From Amoeboaphelidium protococcarum (taxonomy: Eukaryota; Aphelidiomycota; Aphelidea), in the NCBI GenBank assembly GCA_023515745.1, contig JALECJ010000256.1:2232001-2296000 (forward strand): 64,000 nt of DNA, in the 5' to 3' direction. Shown here piece by piece: positions 48,042 to 61,203 of this stretch. The translations under genes were made by a program, and so were the position numbers. Numbering within the stretch: position 1 is the stretch's first letter; the number at the start of each line of letters is the position of its first letter. The notes under the pieces were generated by a model that had not been told where the DNA came from, did no database searches, and worked only from the letters and a program-made list of their open reading frames with translations.

Positions 48042-50351
48042 ATGTCAGTCTAGTAGCATAAGAATTGGTTTGAAGCTATCCTCACTAGTAATACTAGCAC
48101 GTTGAATCGCTTGTTGTACCTGACACCGGATGTTTCAGCTGGAATGCAAAGACTTGAATGGACTATGGATGTGGCTGAAACTACACCTGAGATTAAACAG
48201 TACTGCACTTCTAAGAAGATTGATGATCATATGTCCGTTTGTGCTTTGCAACTGGCGCTGTTGAAGGTGCTTACTGATCCCGGGTGTAAGCCAGCAGTCT
48301 CAGCTGCCAAAATTCTGGTCTCTTTTATCCCAAAGATGCATTAATGCTTTAGTTCTGCTGATTGTGAAGCCTTGGCTCCTCTAATTCTGGCTGATAAGAT
48401 TGAGGATGGCGTTATTTCTAAACTGATTCGCCAGAAAGTTGCATCTGACTCTATTCGTATCACTCGCCCAGTGTCGTCGAAAGAAGCTGTGTTGCATAAT
48501 ATTCCTTCAGACATGTAATCTGAACTTGTAAGTGATGTCAACACCAAGGTTGAAGAAGAGAGTATGACTATAGAAAGTCGCGAAATTGCTGCAGTGCAAA
48601 AACCAGTCTAGTCACGCAAAGTAGAGCCATTAAACATCAAGAAACGACCCTCTATTCCTGTTCACCAATCTGAGACTCAGGTAGTAGAAGATGCTTAAAA
48701 CATTCAAGATATTCAAGTATCTGACGGTTATAAAGACAACGATTAAATTTATGCAAATTTTACTAATAAGGTTGTTATAGAAGACGCTGCCTAAAGCAAA
48801 GCCCTTCATGTGCCGTCTGAGAGTGAAGTCAAAGAATTGAATGCATCTTAGGAGAAGAGTAATGATGATTTGGCCAATTTGATTAAGCAGCTAGAGCCAA
48901 AGTTACTGCTTGTAGACGATAATCATTCCCGGGAGGACATCAACAAAAGTGTAAAGTTTGGCAAAAGCTGGCGTGGTAACTTGGAGCAGACGCTGACTTT
49001 CAAGAGTTCCGCCTCCGTAGCCAGTAACACTTACAAGCGTGCATCTATTGGTTCTCGTCCTGCATTGGAGAGTCTTTTTACCCAGTAAAACTCGAAGTAA
49101 TCCAAGGTGTTTGTCAAGCTGTAAGATGTTAGAGGTTTGGTGCTCAATTTTAATAAGGTGCCCGATGTTGTTCGTGTCTTTTGCAAAGTGTCCTTGCGTG
49201 GTGAAGTCCTTTATCAAAGTGCACCGGTGTCTTTCTGCTCTTAGAATCTTTATGCTCCTATAACCTTTGATGAAGAAATGGCTTTTATTGCCATGACTGG
49301 AGATCATGTTCAGCTGTCATTGCATGCTCACGTTGTCTACTACAAGAAGAGCAACAGATTGCTGTAGAAAAGCGATAGATTTGCCAAGAGAGAAATATCT
49401 GTCGCAAAGGACATTGATATCGGTACTATTAAACTTGATGATAATGTTCTCAAGTCAAGCGATGAAATCAGTTGCCATAAAGTAGACTGGCATGTAAAGG
49501 ATTTGAGATCATCTCGTGCAAGCTAGTTCGATACACGAGCACCTTCAAGAGCTTCATCAATCATGGAGGTGGGATAGAGTCTGTTTAGAAGACTCTCAGT
49601 CAGGCCTAAATCTAGATTTTCTGCTGATGATGCTACGACTGACAAGTACAATGTACAAATCAGTGAGGGAGGATTTGTCAATTTCAAGGTGCTAGTTGTT
49701 GAAGATTCATCTGCAACGCCGATTCAAGACGTGCCATCAACTATGTCTGAAGCTGTGGCGTGGATGCAGTAATGCTAATGGCATTCCACTGAATGGTATG
49801 AAGGCTTTCTGAATTAGGAGGGCGGTGATATCAAATTCTGGCGCAGACGTTTCTTTAAATTGGTTGGTGCTCAGCTATAAGCTCATCACGAATTTACGCG
49901 TGAGTATAGGACAACTATCGATTTGACTTAGGTTGTAACCATTGAAGACCGTCCCGGCCGTGAGTATGAGATGATGTCAATGTCTAATCAATTTCGACTG
50001 GTGTTTAAACATGGTGAAGTAATAGACTTTTATGCTGAGAATAAGCAAGAGCACGATATGTGGATCAGGATGTTGCAGAGAGTGTTGAAGGACCTTCCTA
50101 ATGCTGAAGTTGAAACTAAAGCTGGTTCCCCAGTAAAGAATTTGTTGACCATAAGCGAAATTAATGACAGCGAACAAGAGTCAGCAGCAAAGAGGAAGAT
50201 TGCTAAAAGAGTTGCCACTGGTTTCACTTAGAAGAAGCCTAGCTTGAGGAGAGAAGTTCCTAGTCAGCGCAATCTATCTCCAGAGAAAGTGTCTGAAGCT
50301 CATGTTGCATAGATGTTTGGAATTGGACGCGTTGCTTTTGGCGATGAATGA
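48042..50351 (+). CDS. Anillin/Bud4-like PH-domain protein
   Basis: 769 codons, ATG 48042 to TGA 50349-50351, read as a single exon. The N-terminal 200 residues look helical; the middle is charged and low in complexity, then a C2-like beta region (VRVFCKVSLRGEVLYQ) and a PH domain near residues 585-690: EWYEGFLNQEGGDIKFWRRR, FFKLVGAQLQAHHE, TTIDLTQVVTIED, and FYAENKQEHDMWIRML. The NQEGGD...WRRRFFKL...A-HE pattern is characteristic of the Bud4/anillin family of septin- and cytokinesis-associated scaffolds. An upstream exon cannot be excluded, because AG precedes the ATG closely. Confidence 0.72.
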
Positions 50352-50488
50352 ATAGGCATGTGAAGCACATGGTATTAATGTGATTGTTTGAAATATATAT
50401 TGATTTTGATGCTTTTATAATTACTTCCTTCTTAACCACTGCATTTCCTTATTCCAGGTAGATGGACTATGAAAGTTACTAAGATATA

Positions 50489-50502
50489 GTTCCCATGGAG
50501 AC
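50489..50502. promoter_or_regulatory. X-box-like site upstream of receptor kinase gene
   Basis: GTTCCCATGGAGAC differs from the X-box consensus at one position and lies 111 bp before the ATG at 50613. Weaker than the site at 47897. Confidence 0.3.
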
Positions 50503-50612
50503 GATTGTAAAAATAGTTTCCGCTGGCAAGATGGACGCCTGAATTTTATTATCAATGCTGTTGAATTCAGTATATATTATTGGAGGTGATTAATTGCTTA
50601 TTATAAAGTAGT

Positions 50613-53078
50613 ATGTTGCGATTCAGTTTTATTATCGTTGCAGCGTGCTCCATCTTAGGGACTTGGGCTCAAGATTGCACGCCGGTGAGACCATGTCGAT
50701 TTTATCAATTGTAGGCGACGGCAAATGTGGTAACTAATTTTGGTACTATGAGATACGTTGACGCATATCTGTCTTATGCTGGTTCTCCTAACGGAACTGT
50801 ATCATTGGACAGTTAATCGCTTGTGATTGAAGTTCCTCGCTTCCTTAATGTCACCAATCTACCGGCTGGAAATTCCGGAGACGCACTCTCCTACCTCACC
50901 TTTGATCTAGTGCATCCGCAAACTGGAGTTGTAAATTAAGTGGTCTGCAAGTATCAAGGCATTGGTATTGCTAAGCCATTTTTAGATTCAGAAATTGCCG
51001 CAGCGAACGCTTATGCCTTCTAGTCCTGTAATGATATCCCATCCACCACTGGCTACCAGTAGATCACTGCAGGATCTGTCATCTCAACTAATAGCCTTAT
51101 TATGCGGTGTCAAGGAGGTGGTAATACTGCAGCTTCCTCACAGACTGTAATCGGTCTGAATATAAGTGAAGTGCAGCAGGCGCCAGTATAGAATACGTAC
51201 GCTTGCTCTCCTATACCTCCAGATTCAGTCGGATAACTAGGTGGAAATGGCATTAGTTACGCCAAGGTGTACGGAGGTATCTGGAATAGTCCACCGCAAT
51301 GTATCCCTATCTCAGCCACTATACCAACTGGTACAATGATGCCAACCACTGCTGCTCCATCGTCGACTGTAAATTCGGACCTCCCTTTTAGTACCTAGCC
51401 TCCCACTTCATCCTAACCTGGATCTTCTGATAATCTGAATTCTAACAGTAATAGCAACGGCCTAAATAGTATGATTGTCATTATTTTAATTTGTGTCTCT
51501 GGTGTAATTGCCCTGCTGTCAATCATACTAATCATTGGCTGTTATAGGAGGTAGAAGAGACTGTCAATGTTTTTAACCACTGATCAAGGTGATCTTGAAC
51601 ATGGCTCTCGTAAGAAGTTGCATAAGAAGAATCTCCATGCAAGTAGTAAGACGGTTGGAGCAAGTGCTGATAGTATTGAACAGTCTGCTGATTAGCTGCA
51701 CAGCGTTGAAGCATCTCAAGATTTTGACGAAATTTATGGCGAAGAGGTTGATAGATTTGAACAACAATAATAGCAATTTGGTGCCACTGGGAGAATGATG
51801 ATGAATCCTGCCGACTGTACAATGATCAATACCAAGACGGCCATTGCTCTTCCTGGATTCTTGAAGATTGATTATAATGCTGACGTGAGACCGTATAAAG
51901 TTATAGCCGAAGGTGGTGGCGGCGTGATCTATGAAGCTGAACTGCTAGATGATCGTCTCCGTACCAAGTATCGAACTAAGCATGCAGTTGTGAAATTAGT
52001 TAAGAATCCTGGTACGTGGACATAAGAGGAATTAGTGCTAAATTTTAAAACTGAAGTGGCCATTATGTGGAGTCTTAATTTCCATGAGAATATAATCAAG
52101 TTGATTGGATTTACCGATGAACCGCTATCTATTGTCATGAAGTACTATGCACGTTCTTTAAGCGATGTCATCAAGAATGCTGCTCTTCACTACGCACTCA
52201 CTCCTGAAGTGGTATACCGAATGACGTATCATGTGTCTGACGCGTTGTGTGAAATGCACTCAATTGGAATTGTTCATCGTGATATAAAGCCTAATAATAT
52301 TCTTATTGACGCACCTCGAGAGATTGGCGATCCTAACTACTGGCGTGCGGTGATTTGTGATTTTGGACTTGCCAAGATTATTGGTGAGTCTGATATCAAA
52401 GGAGCCAAATTTGCAGATGTTTAAGGCATCTCAATCAGATATGCAGCACCTGAAGTTTTCAAGCGGCTCTACCTGAAGGGAAATACGGTGACCTCTGCGA
52501 GTAAAGATTAGTCAGCAATGTCCATGACCAATCCAGAGGAAGAAAAGATGGCTGATGTATACGCTTTTGCAATCGTGATCTGGGAGATGATGGCTAAGAA
52601 ATCTTGCTGGGACAGAATGCATTCAGATGAGATTGAATGCGCAGTCAGAGAGGGACAACGACCAGAGTTTGATTAAAATACTCTTGCTTAGATTCGATCA
52701 AGTGATTTATTGAAGAGTTTGAACGAGATCATGATGATATGTTGGAGTGGCAATCCTATGGAAAGAATGTCCTTTGAGAAAATCAAGTAAAAGTTGAAGG
52801 CGTAATACTCTGAACTACCTCAATATGACTGGACTCAATTGACGAAATTGTCGGCACACCTCCGACAGAGCACCAAGAACACTAGCAGTAGAGATCTTCC
52901 AGTGGCTGATTAGAAACAACGGCCGGCCTCGACAGTGCCCACAAGTAAAGGAAATTAACGCTTTCGCATGAAAACTGTTGACGTGCTGACTGATAAAGAG
53001 AAGAAGGCTATGCACAGGAAAACCATTCAGGTACCTTCCGCGCCCGGTCTGAGCTCCGTAGAAGAGATTGATCAATGA
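50613..53078 (+). CDS. Transmembrane receptor protein kinase (second type)
   Basis: 821 codons, ATG 50613 to TGA 53076-53078. Signal peptide MLRFSFIIVAACSILGTWA; ectodomain of about 260 residues with paired cysteines and NxT/S sequons, ending in a Thr/Ser/Pro-rich stalk; TM near residues 290-315 (IVIILICVSGVIALLSIILII). The kinase domain at about residues 425-735 has all canonical motifs: AEGGGGVIYEAEL, AVVKLVK, HRDIKPNNIL, CDFGLAK, YAAPEVF, DVYAFAIVIWEMM. It is TKL-like and, unlike receptors A, C, D and E, keeps HRD and a full glycine loop. The basic C-terminal tail is about 85 residues. The ectodomain is not recognised. Confidence 0.85.
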
Positions 53079-53501
53079 AATGATATTTTTTGATAATGAA
53101 CCGAAAATGTTTTTATATAATCACGTGACTGTTACTTCACACACATTTAAATCGATTTAAGCACAAGTGGTCATTAGTACGACTACATCGCTCTCGACAG
53201 CCAAAGCCGTGACGTTGCACTGATCGCACAACTTGGTGTCACCTCAGATCAGAACGTTGGTCGTGATCTTGAATATCATTGGACACGTCAACACCATTTC
53301 ATTGTTCACGATTTTGCTACCTCATTATATCTGCTATATTTCTCTGTTTATATTTCATTCTCTGCAATATCTGCTCTCATAATTAGACTTTGGAATTAAT
53401 CTCACCTGTAACTGGAAAACTTCGATCATTATTACTAAATCTATCCACCCTTGAAACAAATCAATTTGATATACCTAATTGGATTTGCATTGATCGATAA
53501 C
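53079..53501. other. Intergenic
   Basis: About 423 bp between two plus-strand genes, presumably the promoter of the Pro/Ser/Gln-rich membrane protein. No motif recognised. Confidence 0.5.
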
Positions 53502-55667
53502 ATGAAGCAATTGAAATCAAATCATTATTATGGAATCTCAAGAATTATCTCAATGCTACTCATAGCAGTGTCTCTATTTAGTTTAGACAATAGCGCAGTG
53601 CACGCGTAAGATCTATCTGGAAATCTGATGCGAGCTTTGTCAACAGCTCAGAATGTCATTGGACTCAATAGGTCCTCGTAACAGGCCGGCTCCTAATCTG
53701 CCACGTAAGCGCCATAGTAAAATAGTTCATCGTAACAATCTGCACCAGCTGGGTAGTAAGCTGCAGCTGCACCGAATACTTTGGCTCATTCAACAGTCTC
53801 CGCCGCTGCCCAAGCGTCACCTGTTGCTGCAAGTTCACCTGCTAACGGCTCTACTTCAGCTTCTTCACCTTCTGGACAACAATAAGCGCCTGCTGTTTAA
53901 TAATCCACTACCAATGGTGCTGATTAAACTAGTAATCAAGATGTAAGACCACTTGGTCCAGCAGTTTAGGCTGGCAACGCTACTCTGGTTGCTGCCAATG
54001 TCACTCTTAACAAGAATGATACAAGTAGAGATGCGTTTGATAACAGCGCTTCTCCTCCTGCCGGTGTACCTTCTACCCCGGCACCGATTGGTTAAGGCCT
54101 TGTTATTGGATAATCTGTTGATCCACCGTAGTCATCATCTCCTCCACCTCCTCCTCCAGCTAATCCTTAGCCTTCGCCTTCGCCTCCTACTGGCCCTTCA
54201 CCTAATCCTGCACCTCAGTCACCTACTCCTCCGTCGCCGCCGCCGCCAGCTCAGCCCTCTGCTGCTCCTAGTGGAGGTCCTTCTGCTGGAGGCTCGCCTC
54301 AACCACCCTCACCGCTAAGGGTACCATCCTAAGGTGGCGGGTCATTGGGAGGCGGCGCTATTCCATCCGGTCAAATGACTACTTAATCTACACCTGCTGG
54401 ATAGCCAGGATCAAGCTCTTAGTAGCCATCTAGATCGTCATAATCTGGTGGCTAATAATCGTCCTAGTAAAGCGGTGCTCTCGTTACTCAAGATTCCTCA
54501 AGAAGTCCATCGCCTGGTCCTTCTGCAAGCAGCAATAATAATGGCAACAATGATTAGGCGAAAGCTGGACAATAAGATCCAAACTTCAACTTCGCTAAAC
54601 CTGGTGGCTCAAACGGAGACAATAACGGAGGCGATGACAGCTCCAAAGGAAGCGGATAGCTGGTACCTATCATAAGTGGTTCAATTGCAGGTGTCATTGT
54701 AGGCGCTGTTGCTATTGGACTTTTTGTTCGTCACCATAAGAGACGGTCTTTACAAAAGTAACAGTAGATGTTTGAGCCATCTGACGATGTTGAACATGGT
54801 CGTGTCGTGTCCAATTTACAAGCTGCTCCTTTTGCTGCTGCAGCTGCAGATCTTGACAGCCGTTCACCATCTGTCGACAATCAGAATGTTGGTGACTCAT
54901 GGGACTCGTATCTTCAGGTTCTGGATCACCGTAAGACTTTGATCTTGGATAACATGTCTCCATCGACATTAGCTGCTAGTAGTGCTGTATCTCAGAGTTC
55001 TGACTTTGGATCATTCCATGACGGCGTGACACTGACACCATCTGCAAAGTCACCAATCTCTCCTCTGAGGCCTAACAGTCTACTTCGCTTGAACCATAGC
55101 AATACTGGTGCTTTGCCACAATCTCTTGTCCCAACTTCACCGCCGCCAGTGTTTAAGCCTGTGGCGATTGCGTAGACGCGCAAGTCACTGAAGCATCCTC
55201 TCAGTCAATCGTTCACTAGAGACTCTGTGTAAAGTCAAGGTAATGTTGCCCTGGATGAGGCAAGGGAGTCTTTCTAATCTTGGTAGACTTAGCCGTCCGT
55301 GAGCACTGTAATGCCAGACGATAGTGTATCCGTCGTGGCTCAGCGATCGATTGAACGTATAGAGGAGCAGCCAGAAGTTGATATGGCTACCCTGAAGATG
55401 CCTATCGAGTAATAGAAGCATTCGTCCGTGCTTTAAAGCAAGTACAACTCTGTCATTGTAGACTCTGTGTATGATGATCAAGAGGCTGAAGCTATTGCGG
55501 AGGACATTGCTGACAATTTCCAAGTGACCACTGCTGCTTCTTCTATTGCAAAGACTGGCTCACCTTAAGGCTCTCAGTAGAGTCCTATCACTCCATTGAG
55601 AGAATCGTTCTTCGCTTATGAGTGTGCATCACCGTTGTCTCCATCTAATAGTAATGACAACAACTGA
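53502..55667 (+). CDS. Pro/Ser/Gln-rich single-pass membrane protein
   Basis: 721 codons, ATG 53502 to TGA 55665-55667. A hydrophobic signal segment (ISMLLIAVSLFSL) after a short polar start is followed by about 350 residues of Pro, Ser, Ala, Gln and Gly repeats, including poly-Pro (SSPPPPPPANP). A TM helix at about residues 388-407 (LVPIISGSIAGVIVGAVAIGLF) and a cytosolic tail of about 310 residues rich in Ser with SP/TP sites follow. The layout resembles wall-stress or mucin-type sensors such as Msb2 or Mid2, but no homologous domain is visible. It lies just downstream of a receptor kinase on the same strand. Confidence 0.72.
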
Positions 55668-55760
55668 ATCCAATATTTAATCTGATGATATGATATGACT
55701 TTAAAAATATAGATGAAAAATAATGCTTTAAACTTTATTTCTTTTTTCACTCTTGATCAG

Positions 55761-57908
55761 TCAGTACTTTCTATTTCCACCGTATGATCTGTTGGAGCCA
55801 TACGAGCTTCTATTCCCACCGCCATTGTTATAGTTGGAGCGTTGCTGGTAAGGATTACCACCCTTGTTGGATCCACCATAAGAGTTTCTCTGCCCACCGC
55901 CATAAGAGCGCTACTAATAGCCACCATTACCACCTCCAAACGAGTCGCGTTCTTACAATTCTGGCATCTCCCTAACAACACTCAGCTCAGCATTGGACTG
56001 GGAGCCATTCAACTTCCACTACTTCACAATACTGTCCACCTTTTTACTGTCGATATCAAATACACATCCACTGGAATCAGCCAACATTCTGAATCCCTTC
56101 CATTCATCGCGACCAATGTCGGGATAGTTACGCTCCAAAATAGCTCTTACATAACCAGGACTTCTAATGGCATTAGGCAACTTCATACACAGAGTTGTCA
56201 TACCAGCAGTACAGGTGAGAAGAGAGCGTTGCGTCGGAGGATTCAAAGTGTTGGTTAGCACGGCGAGAGCTCTTGCCAACAACTGAACAACCTGCTCTTC
56301 TTTCGTGTCCACATTCACACTATCCAAAGTACCATACGGACTTGATCCATCCATTAGCTGTTCAGCAACAGGCAAAAACATTGGCAGGACCTCACTGCTC
56401 ACCGAGTCAATGCTCTGAATAGCATCACTGATACTTGCCTTAAGTAGATCCTCAACTTGAGGAGCACCAATTCGCTTAAACTTTATACCAGTTTTCTTTT
56501 CACAATTCTTGATGGCCCATTCTTCATTGGGCTTATAGAAGCAAATGTTAATACCTTTAGCTCCAGCACGACCAGTTCTTCCACTTCTATGCACAAAAGT
56601 ATCAACATCCTTTGGTGGCTACGTCTGAATGATCAACTCTACACTCGGAATATCAAGACCTCTGGCGGCAACATCAGTAGCGACCAGCACACGAAACTTT
56701 CCATCTCTGAATCCTTGCAGTGTAATTTCTCTCTACTTCTGTGCAATATCACCATGCAGGACCTGAGCATCCAAATCTCCAATTTCTCTCTTGTCATCCT
56801 GGCCCTGACTAGAGCTTCCAAGTGCCAGCTCATTGGCCTCACTCTTGGTCTCGGTAAAGATGATAGTTCTTCCCTTGGATCCACCACCATAAACGCGAAT
56901 AACATCAGGGAGGATAGCAGCACGCTGTTACCATGAGCATTGGATTGCAAGATGTTTGATGTCTTCATTAGTTTTCACCTTGGAATTACCAACCAGATCG
57001 ATAGTGATCATGTTCTTCTGATCCAAGTACTTCCTGGTAACATTCTGCACCCAGTCAGGCAGAGTGGCGCTAAAGAGAAGCACCTAGAATTTAGCATTCT
57101 ACCCACTCTTGGCCTCCTTGACGCTTTCCAAAATCTTCTCCATAGAGTCCTTGAAGCCAATGTCCAACATCTGGTCAGCCTCGTCCATAATCACAAATTT
57201 GATGTTGGATAGCTTGAGATTTCTACGCTCCAAATGATCCAGCAGACGACCAGGAGTTCCAACAATGACATCAATACCATCGCGTAATCCACGCTCTTGC
57301 TCAAAGTAAGGCACACCACCATAAACGGTGAGCACTTTCAAATTGCCACTGACAGTCTGGAATTCCAATGCCACCTGTTTTGCCAATTCACGCGTCGGAC
57401 ACATCACCAACACGCTTGGATACTTGCATCCATCGCTACCACCCTGCTTCAAGCGTTCAATCACAGGAAGAGCAAATGCCAAAGTCTTACCAGATCCAGT
57501 TCTAGCACGACCCAATAGATCCTTACCATCAAAGATATGATTAAAGGTGGATGCCTGGATAGGAAACAGCTTACTAATGCCACGGTCAAGCAACTTTTAT
57601 CTAGTGCCGGCACTGATGTTGAATTTGGTCACATCCAGCTCAGAATCATCCTGCTTCTCCGTATCAACCTTGATGACAGTTGGCTCACACTTAGTATGCT
57701 TATCAGCATCAGCCACAGAGGTTTTCACCTTTTTCACTTCCTAAATCTTGCCGGCGGCGACATCAATTGCCTCAGAGGCAGATCTTTTCTTGGACTTTTC
57801 ACCACTAGATTCCATACCAGCCTCCTTCTCCTTCTTTAGCAACTTGGCAGCCTTCTTCGCCTTCTTATAATCTTCTTCAGTAGCAAAATCTGATCTTGAT
57901 AAACCCAT
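55761..57908 (-). CDS. DDX21/DDX50-type nucleolar RNA helicase (GUCT domain)
   Basis: 715 residues, ATG 57908-57906 to TGA 55763-55761, single exon. A Lys-rich N-terminus ([17 protein letters not shown]), then a DEAD core: [68 protein letters not shown] and [10 protein letters not shown]. After the core comes a GUCT-like domain with [15 protein letters not shown], and a Gly/Tyr/Arg/Asn-rich tail ([15 protein letters not shown]). The DEAD plus GUCT plus Gly-rich tail order defines the RNA helicase II/Gu group, active in rRNA processing. It neighbours NOP16, another ribosome-biogenesis factor, divergently across 187 bp. Confidence 0.88.
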
Positions 57909-58095
57909 AATGTATCGGATATTTTATAATTTTCTTGTTTTTCACACAAAGTAATGAATGAAAGGGGATCGATCTTGATAAAGTTCATATTTGACTGATT
58001 TTCGCGTTCTCTATATTTTTCAAGTGATCTATTACCTTGATCTCCTTATCGCTCGCTGTTCAGGTAGTTCACCAATTTGTTAAAGTGATAAAAGT

Positions 58096-58848
58096 ATGAC
58101 GCGTCCAAGTTAGAAGAGAAAGCGTAGGAATCCATCGCTGAAAGTGTCGCGTAGGGTGAACAAGAAGCTAGCACGTAGACCACAGCCGGTGCAATTAGCG
58201 TAGATTATTCAGTAGAATTTACAAGAATCATCTGTACATTTAGAGAATGGCATCAAATAAGAACAAATATGGAGCAACCACAGGACGGTGGAGTAGAATT
58301 ATGATAAAATTGGACTTCGAGTACGCGTCAATGGTATTACTGGTGGTATTGATGGTGAGAAACTGATGAACGGCTACGCGCCAAGAGATGTCGAATCTAG
58401 TGGCCTGTTGGATGAGATTGTATCAGATCTGGATGGTGTGGATAGGCAGAAGCTGAGTGCCATCAGAGCACAAATCGCCAGGCAATAAAAGACTGGAGTT
58501 TACAGCGAAGGAAAGATTGTGCGCGATGTCGACGGTAACGTTGTTGGGATTGAAGAGGGATCTAAAGACGATGGTGGTGATGATGATGACAATTAGATCG
58601 AGTCAGGTGGTTAAGGATAAGAGACTAAGCATGAGAATCCTTATGCTGAAGCAATTCTGTTGGGCGCACAAAACTAGGCACCAGCTGTGCGGTGGGCGTC
58701 TGAAGGATAGCTTCAATTTATTCAAGAGTGCGTTGATAAGTATGGGGAGGATTATACGGCGATGGCTAAAGATGTTAAGTTGAACTGTTATCAGTACACC
58801 CCAGCACAGATCGAGAGGAAGATTAAAAAATTGTTACAAAACTATTGA
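58096..58848 (+). CDS. NOP16: Ribosome biogenesis protein NOP16
   Basis: 250 codons, ATG 58096 to TGA 58846-58848. Basic N-terminus (MTRPSQKRKRRNPSLKVSRR), then WSNHRTVEQNYDKIGLRVRV near residue 60, an acidic middle with an Asp run, and the C-terminal signature VDKYGEDYTAMAKDVKLNCY followed by QYTPAQIERKIKKLL. Both conserved ends match Nop16, a factor of pre-60S maturation in the nucleolus. Divergent from the DDX21-like gene with a 187-bp shared promoter, which would suit co-expression. Confidence 0.88.
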
Positions 58849-58896
58849 ATAATGGACGCTTAGATTAAAATATTACACTTGTCATCCATTGTTTCT

Positions 58897-59516
58897 TCAG
58901 TTCTTTGGCTTTCTCACAATCAGCACTGGACATGGTGCATTTTAAACGCAATAATCACTCACACTTCCAATCAAGGCTCTACACACACGTACATAAGACA
59001 AATGCCGTTATATGTAAAACTCAAAATATAAAAGGAACTTACTTCTTGACAGCGCCTAGACCGCGTGAACCCATAATCATTAAATCTACGCGCTTATCTG
59101 TGCACAGCTACACCAAAGCAGTCTTGGGACTCTCACAGCGAATGACCAAGGCTTTAGACGGTTGGTCAGTTTTGGCTCTCAACTCTGCGCGGACGGCATC
59201 AAGCAGAGCAACATGACGGCTACGCTCCTACATCACAACACAATATACAGCGATACTTAATTGAATACTAATATAGAGCTCATCATACCGCTTCTTCATC
59301 CGCATCTACTGGCTTGCTGTTAAAGTCAACTTCAGTGTACACCGATTTACTGCCACCGCTAGACTTGCCGTGTTGCTCTTGACATGTTACAATCATGATA
59401 TAATCTCCGCTACGGACCAGATTGTCAATCGCCCACTTGAACACATATTTACTATGGTCAGAATGGTCGACTGCAATAAGAAGAGTTCTCTTTGAACCAG
59501 CTGGTAATTGCGACAT
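58897..59516 (-). CDS. Universal stress protein (UspA-like)
   Basis: Three exons (59516-59289, 59227-59043, 58978-58897) with introns of 61 and 64 nt (GTATG...TAG, GTAAG...TAG); 164 residues. Motifs: RTLLIAVDHSDHSKYVFKWA at the N-terminus and DLMIMGSRGLGAVKKALIGS with VSDYCVQNAPCPVLIVRK at the C-terminus, the G-2X-G-9X-G(S) ATP-binding signature of USPs. I start at MSQLPAGSKR; an upstream in-frame ATG (59654) would add 46 residues without USP character. Cytosolic nucleotide-binding stress protein by family. Confidence 0.9.
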
Positions 59517-59691
59517 CTTTATTCTAGGCTTCTGATAATTAACCAAGATCTGCAGTTTGTTCAAGACTGAATCGCTGAGACGAACTGAAAGTGACGCGCT
59601 GAGACAACCAACTGAAAGTATCGCGTACTCTTTAAAAGGTAAAACTTTAGACACCTAAAGATTAAATTTCATTAAACTTCAATCAATATTT

Positions 59692-60966
59692 TCATTTAAT
59701 CTTCTTTGCTTTGGAGAATGGGCTATTCTTCTTAATCTGCTTCTTGGCCTCTTTGGCTTCAATCTTCTTACGCACATCTCTAGGTAGATCCTACAGCTTC
59801 TCCTCACGCTCCTTCTACTTTCTCAACTTTTCCTCCTTAGCAGACTACATATATATAATTAAGTTATTATCGAATGACATCTAAATCAGTATTTATGATT
59901 TAAATTACCTCAAATGCAAGCTTCTATTGCTTTTTGGTCTCCACGTCGATAACTTCCTGTCTCTGCTTTGACCATTTGGTCTTCAAATCCTGTCCAGTTT
60001 TAAGTGCAAGATTAGACCAAGTGCACTCATGAGACAGGCAATGTAAAATCCACTTGACACATTTGTACGCGTCAATAGTGCATTGTAATCTTTCATCATA
60101 CGTCATGCTGCATATTAGACTAAAAGTCAGATCCATAGTCTTATTATACTCTTTCAATGGAATCCCAGACGGAGCATTAACTGCATAATCACTAACTATC
60201 ATCTCTGATAATAACAGCTTGGAATCCGTATTAAACAATGAAGAGAGTGGAGAACCATGAGCAAAAAGGAAGCGCAAAGCCTCTGCACCAACAACATCTG
60301 CCAAAACTTGCACTTTAGAACTCAGTGTAATTCCCAAATGTTACAATTTGGATTAAGGCACAGCTTTGGCGAATGTGGCAACATCATGACGCTTCTCTTT
60401 CACAGTCTTGACACTGTTCACACTAATGCTGGAATTAACTAACAGTAAGATCATATTCGCCATACCGCTGCCATCTCTGACACGTATACTAAAAGACAAT
60501 TGGTCAGCAGGAGGACCACGCGAAGATAGCAGCTAGTCCATTACGTAGCCCAGAAGAAGATCCTATCGCGCATGTAACTTCAACTCTACCAACAATGATT
60601 CTGCGCTGCCATGAGTATGATTTACAGTGGGAACCAACAGCGACTGCAATTTAGATCCATTCACACTGTTCCACAGTTGAGTATTCTATGACTAATCTGC
60701 ACCGCTGTCACCTTCCACGCCAACAGCCTATAACTCGCCATCAATTGCATTCACAATTCCCTCTTCAACGGCCAGTGCTGCCTCGGTGTTGTTTCTTCTG
60801 CCTATGCTGATGCTACACAATGTAATGTTAATCACCCGTACGTACTGTATAACTTAGATTCAAACAAAAAAAACAGCGGACAATCTTACTTGATAATATA
60901 CGCAACAACAACGCATGCAAATGTAATCTCTGCCCAATACAGCTATAACGTCTACACGGAGATCAT
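59692..60966 (-). CDS. CCDC47-like ER membrane protein (DUF1682)
   Basis: Exons 60966-60890, 60812-59909 and 59844-59692 with introns of 77 and 64 nt; 377 residues from the first usable ATG. A TM helix (LYWAEITFACVVVAYIIN) is followed by ISIGRRNN, matching the TM and IGK-N junction of CCDC47. A globular domain follows, then a Lys/Glu-rich C-terminal coiled tail ending FSKAKKIK. CCDC47 (PAT10) is an ER insertase partner at the ribosome. A luminal N-terminus and signal peptide expected for the family are missing, so a first exon probably lies in 60967-61203 and is not resolved. Medium confidence on family. Confidence 0.6.
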
Positions 60967-61203
60967 TGTCGTAAGTCGGTTATAGCAGATCAACAAGTCG
61001 TCCAAAGTCACTAACGAACGCGTAGAGAAAGTTTCTAAAAGATCCAGTTACAAAACAGCTCAACATCAAGAATTCCGAAAACTACTAAGATATAAAACCA
61101 ACATATTAACTTTAAAAGAGTAACTACCGTTAATTTTAATCCATCATCATATTTAATCAAGCTCATATTCGTGAGAACGTGAACAGAATCTTCAGAGACA
61201 AAA

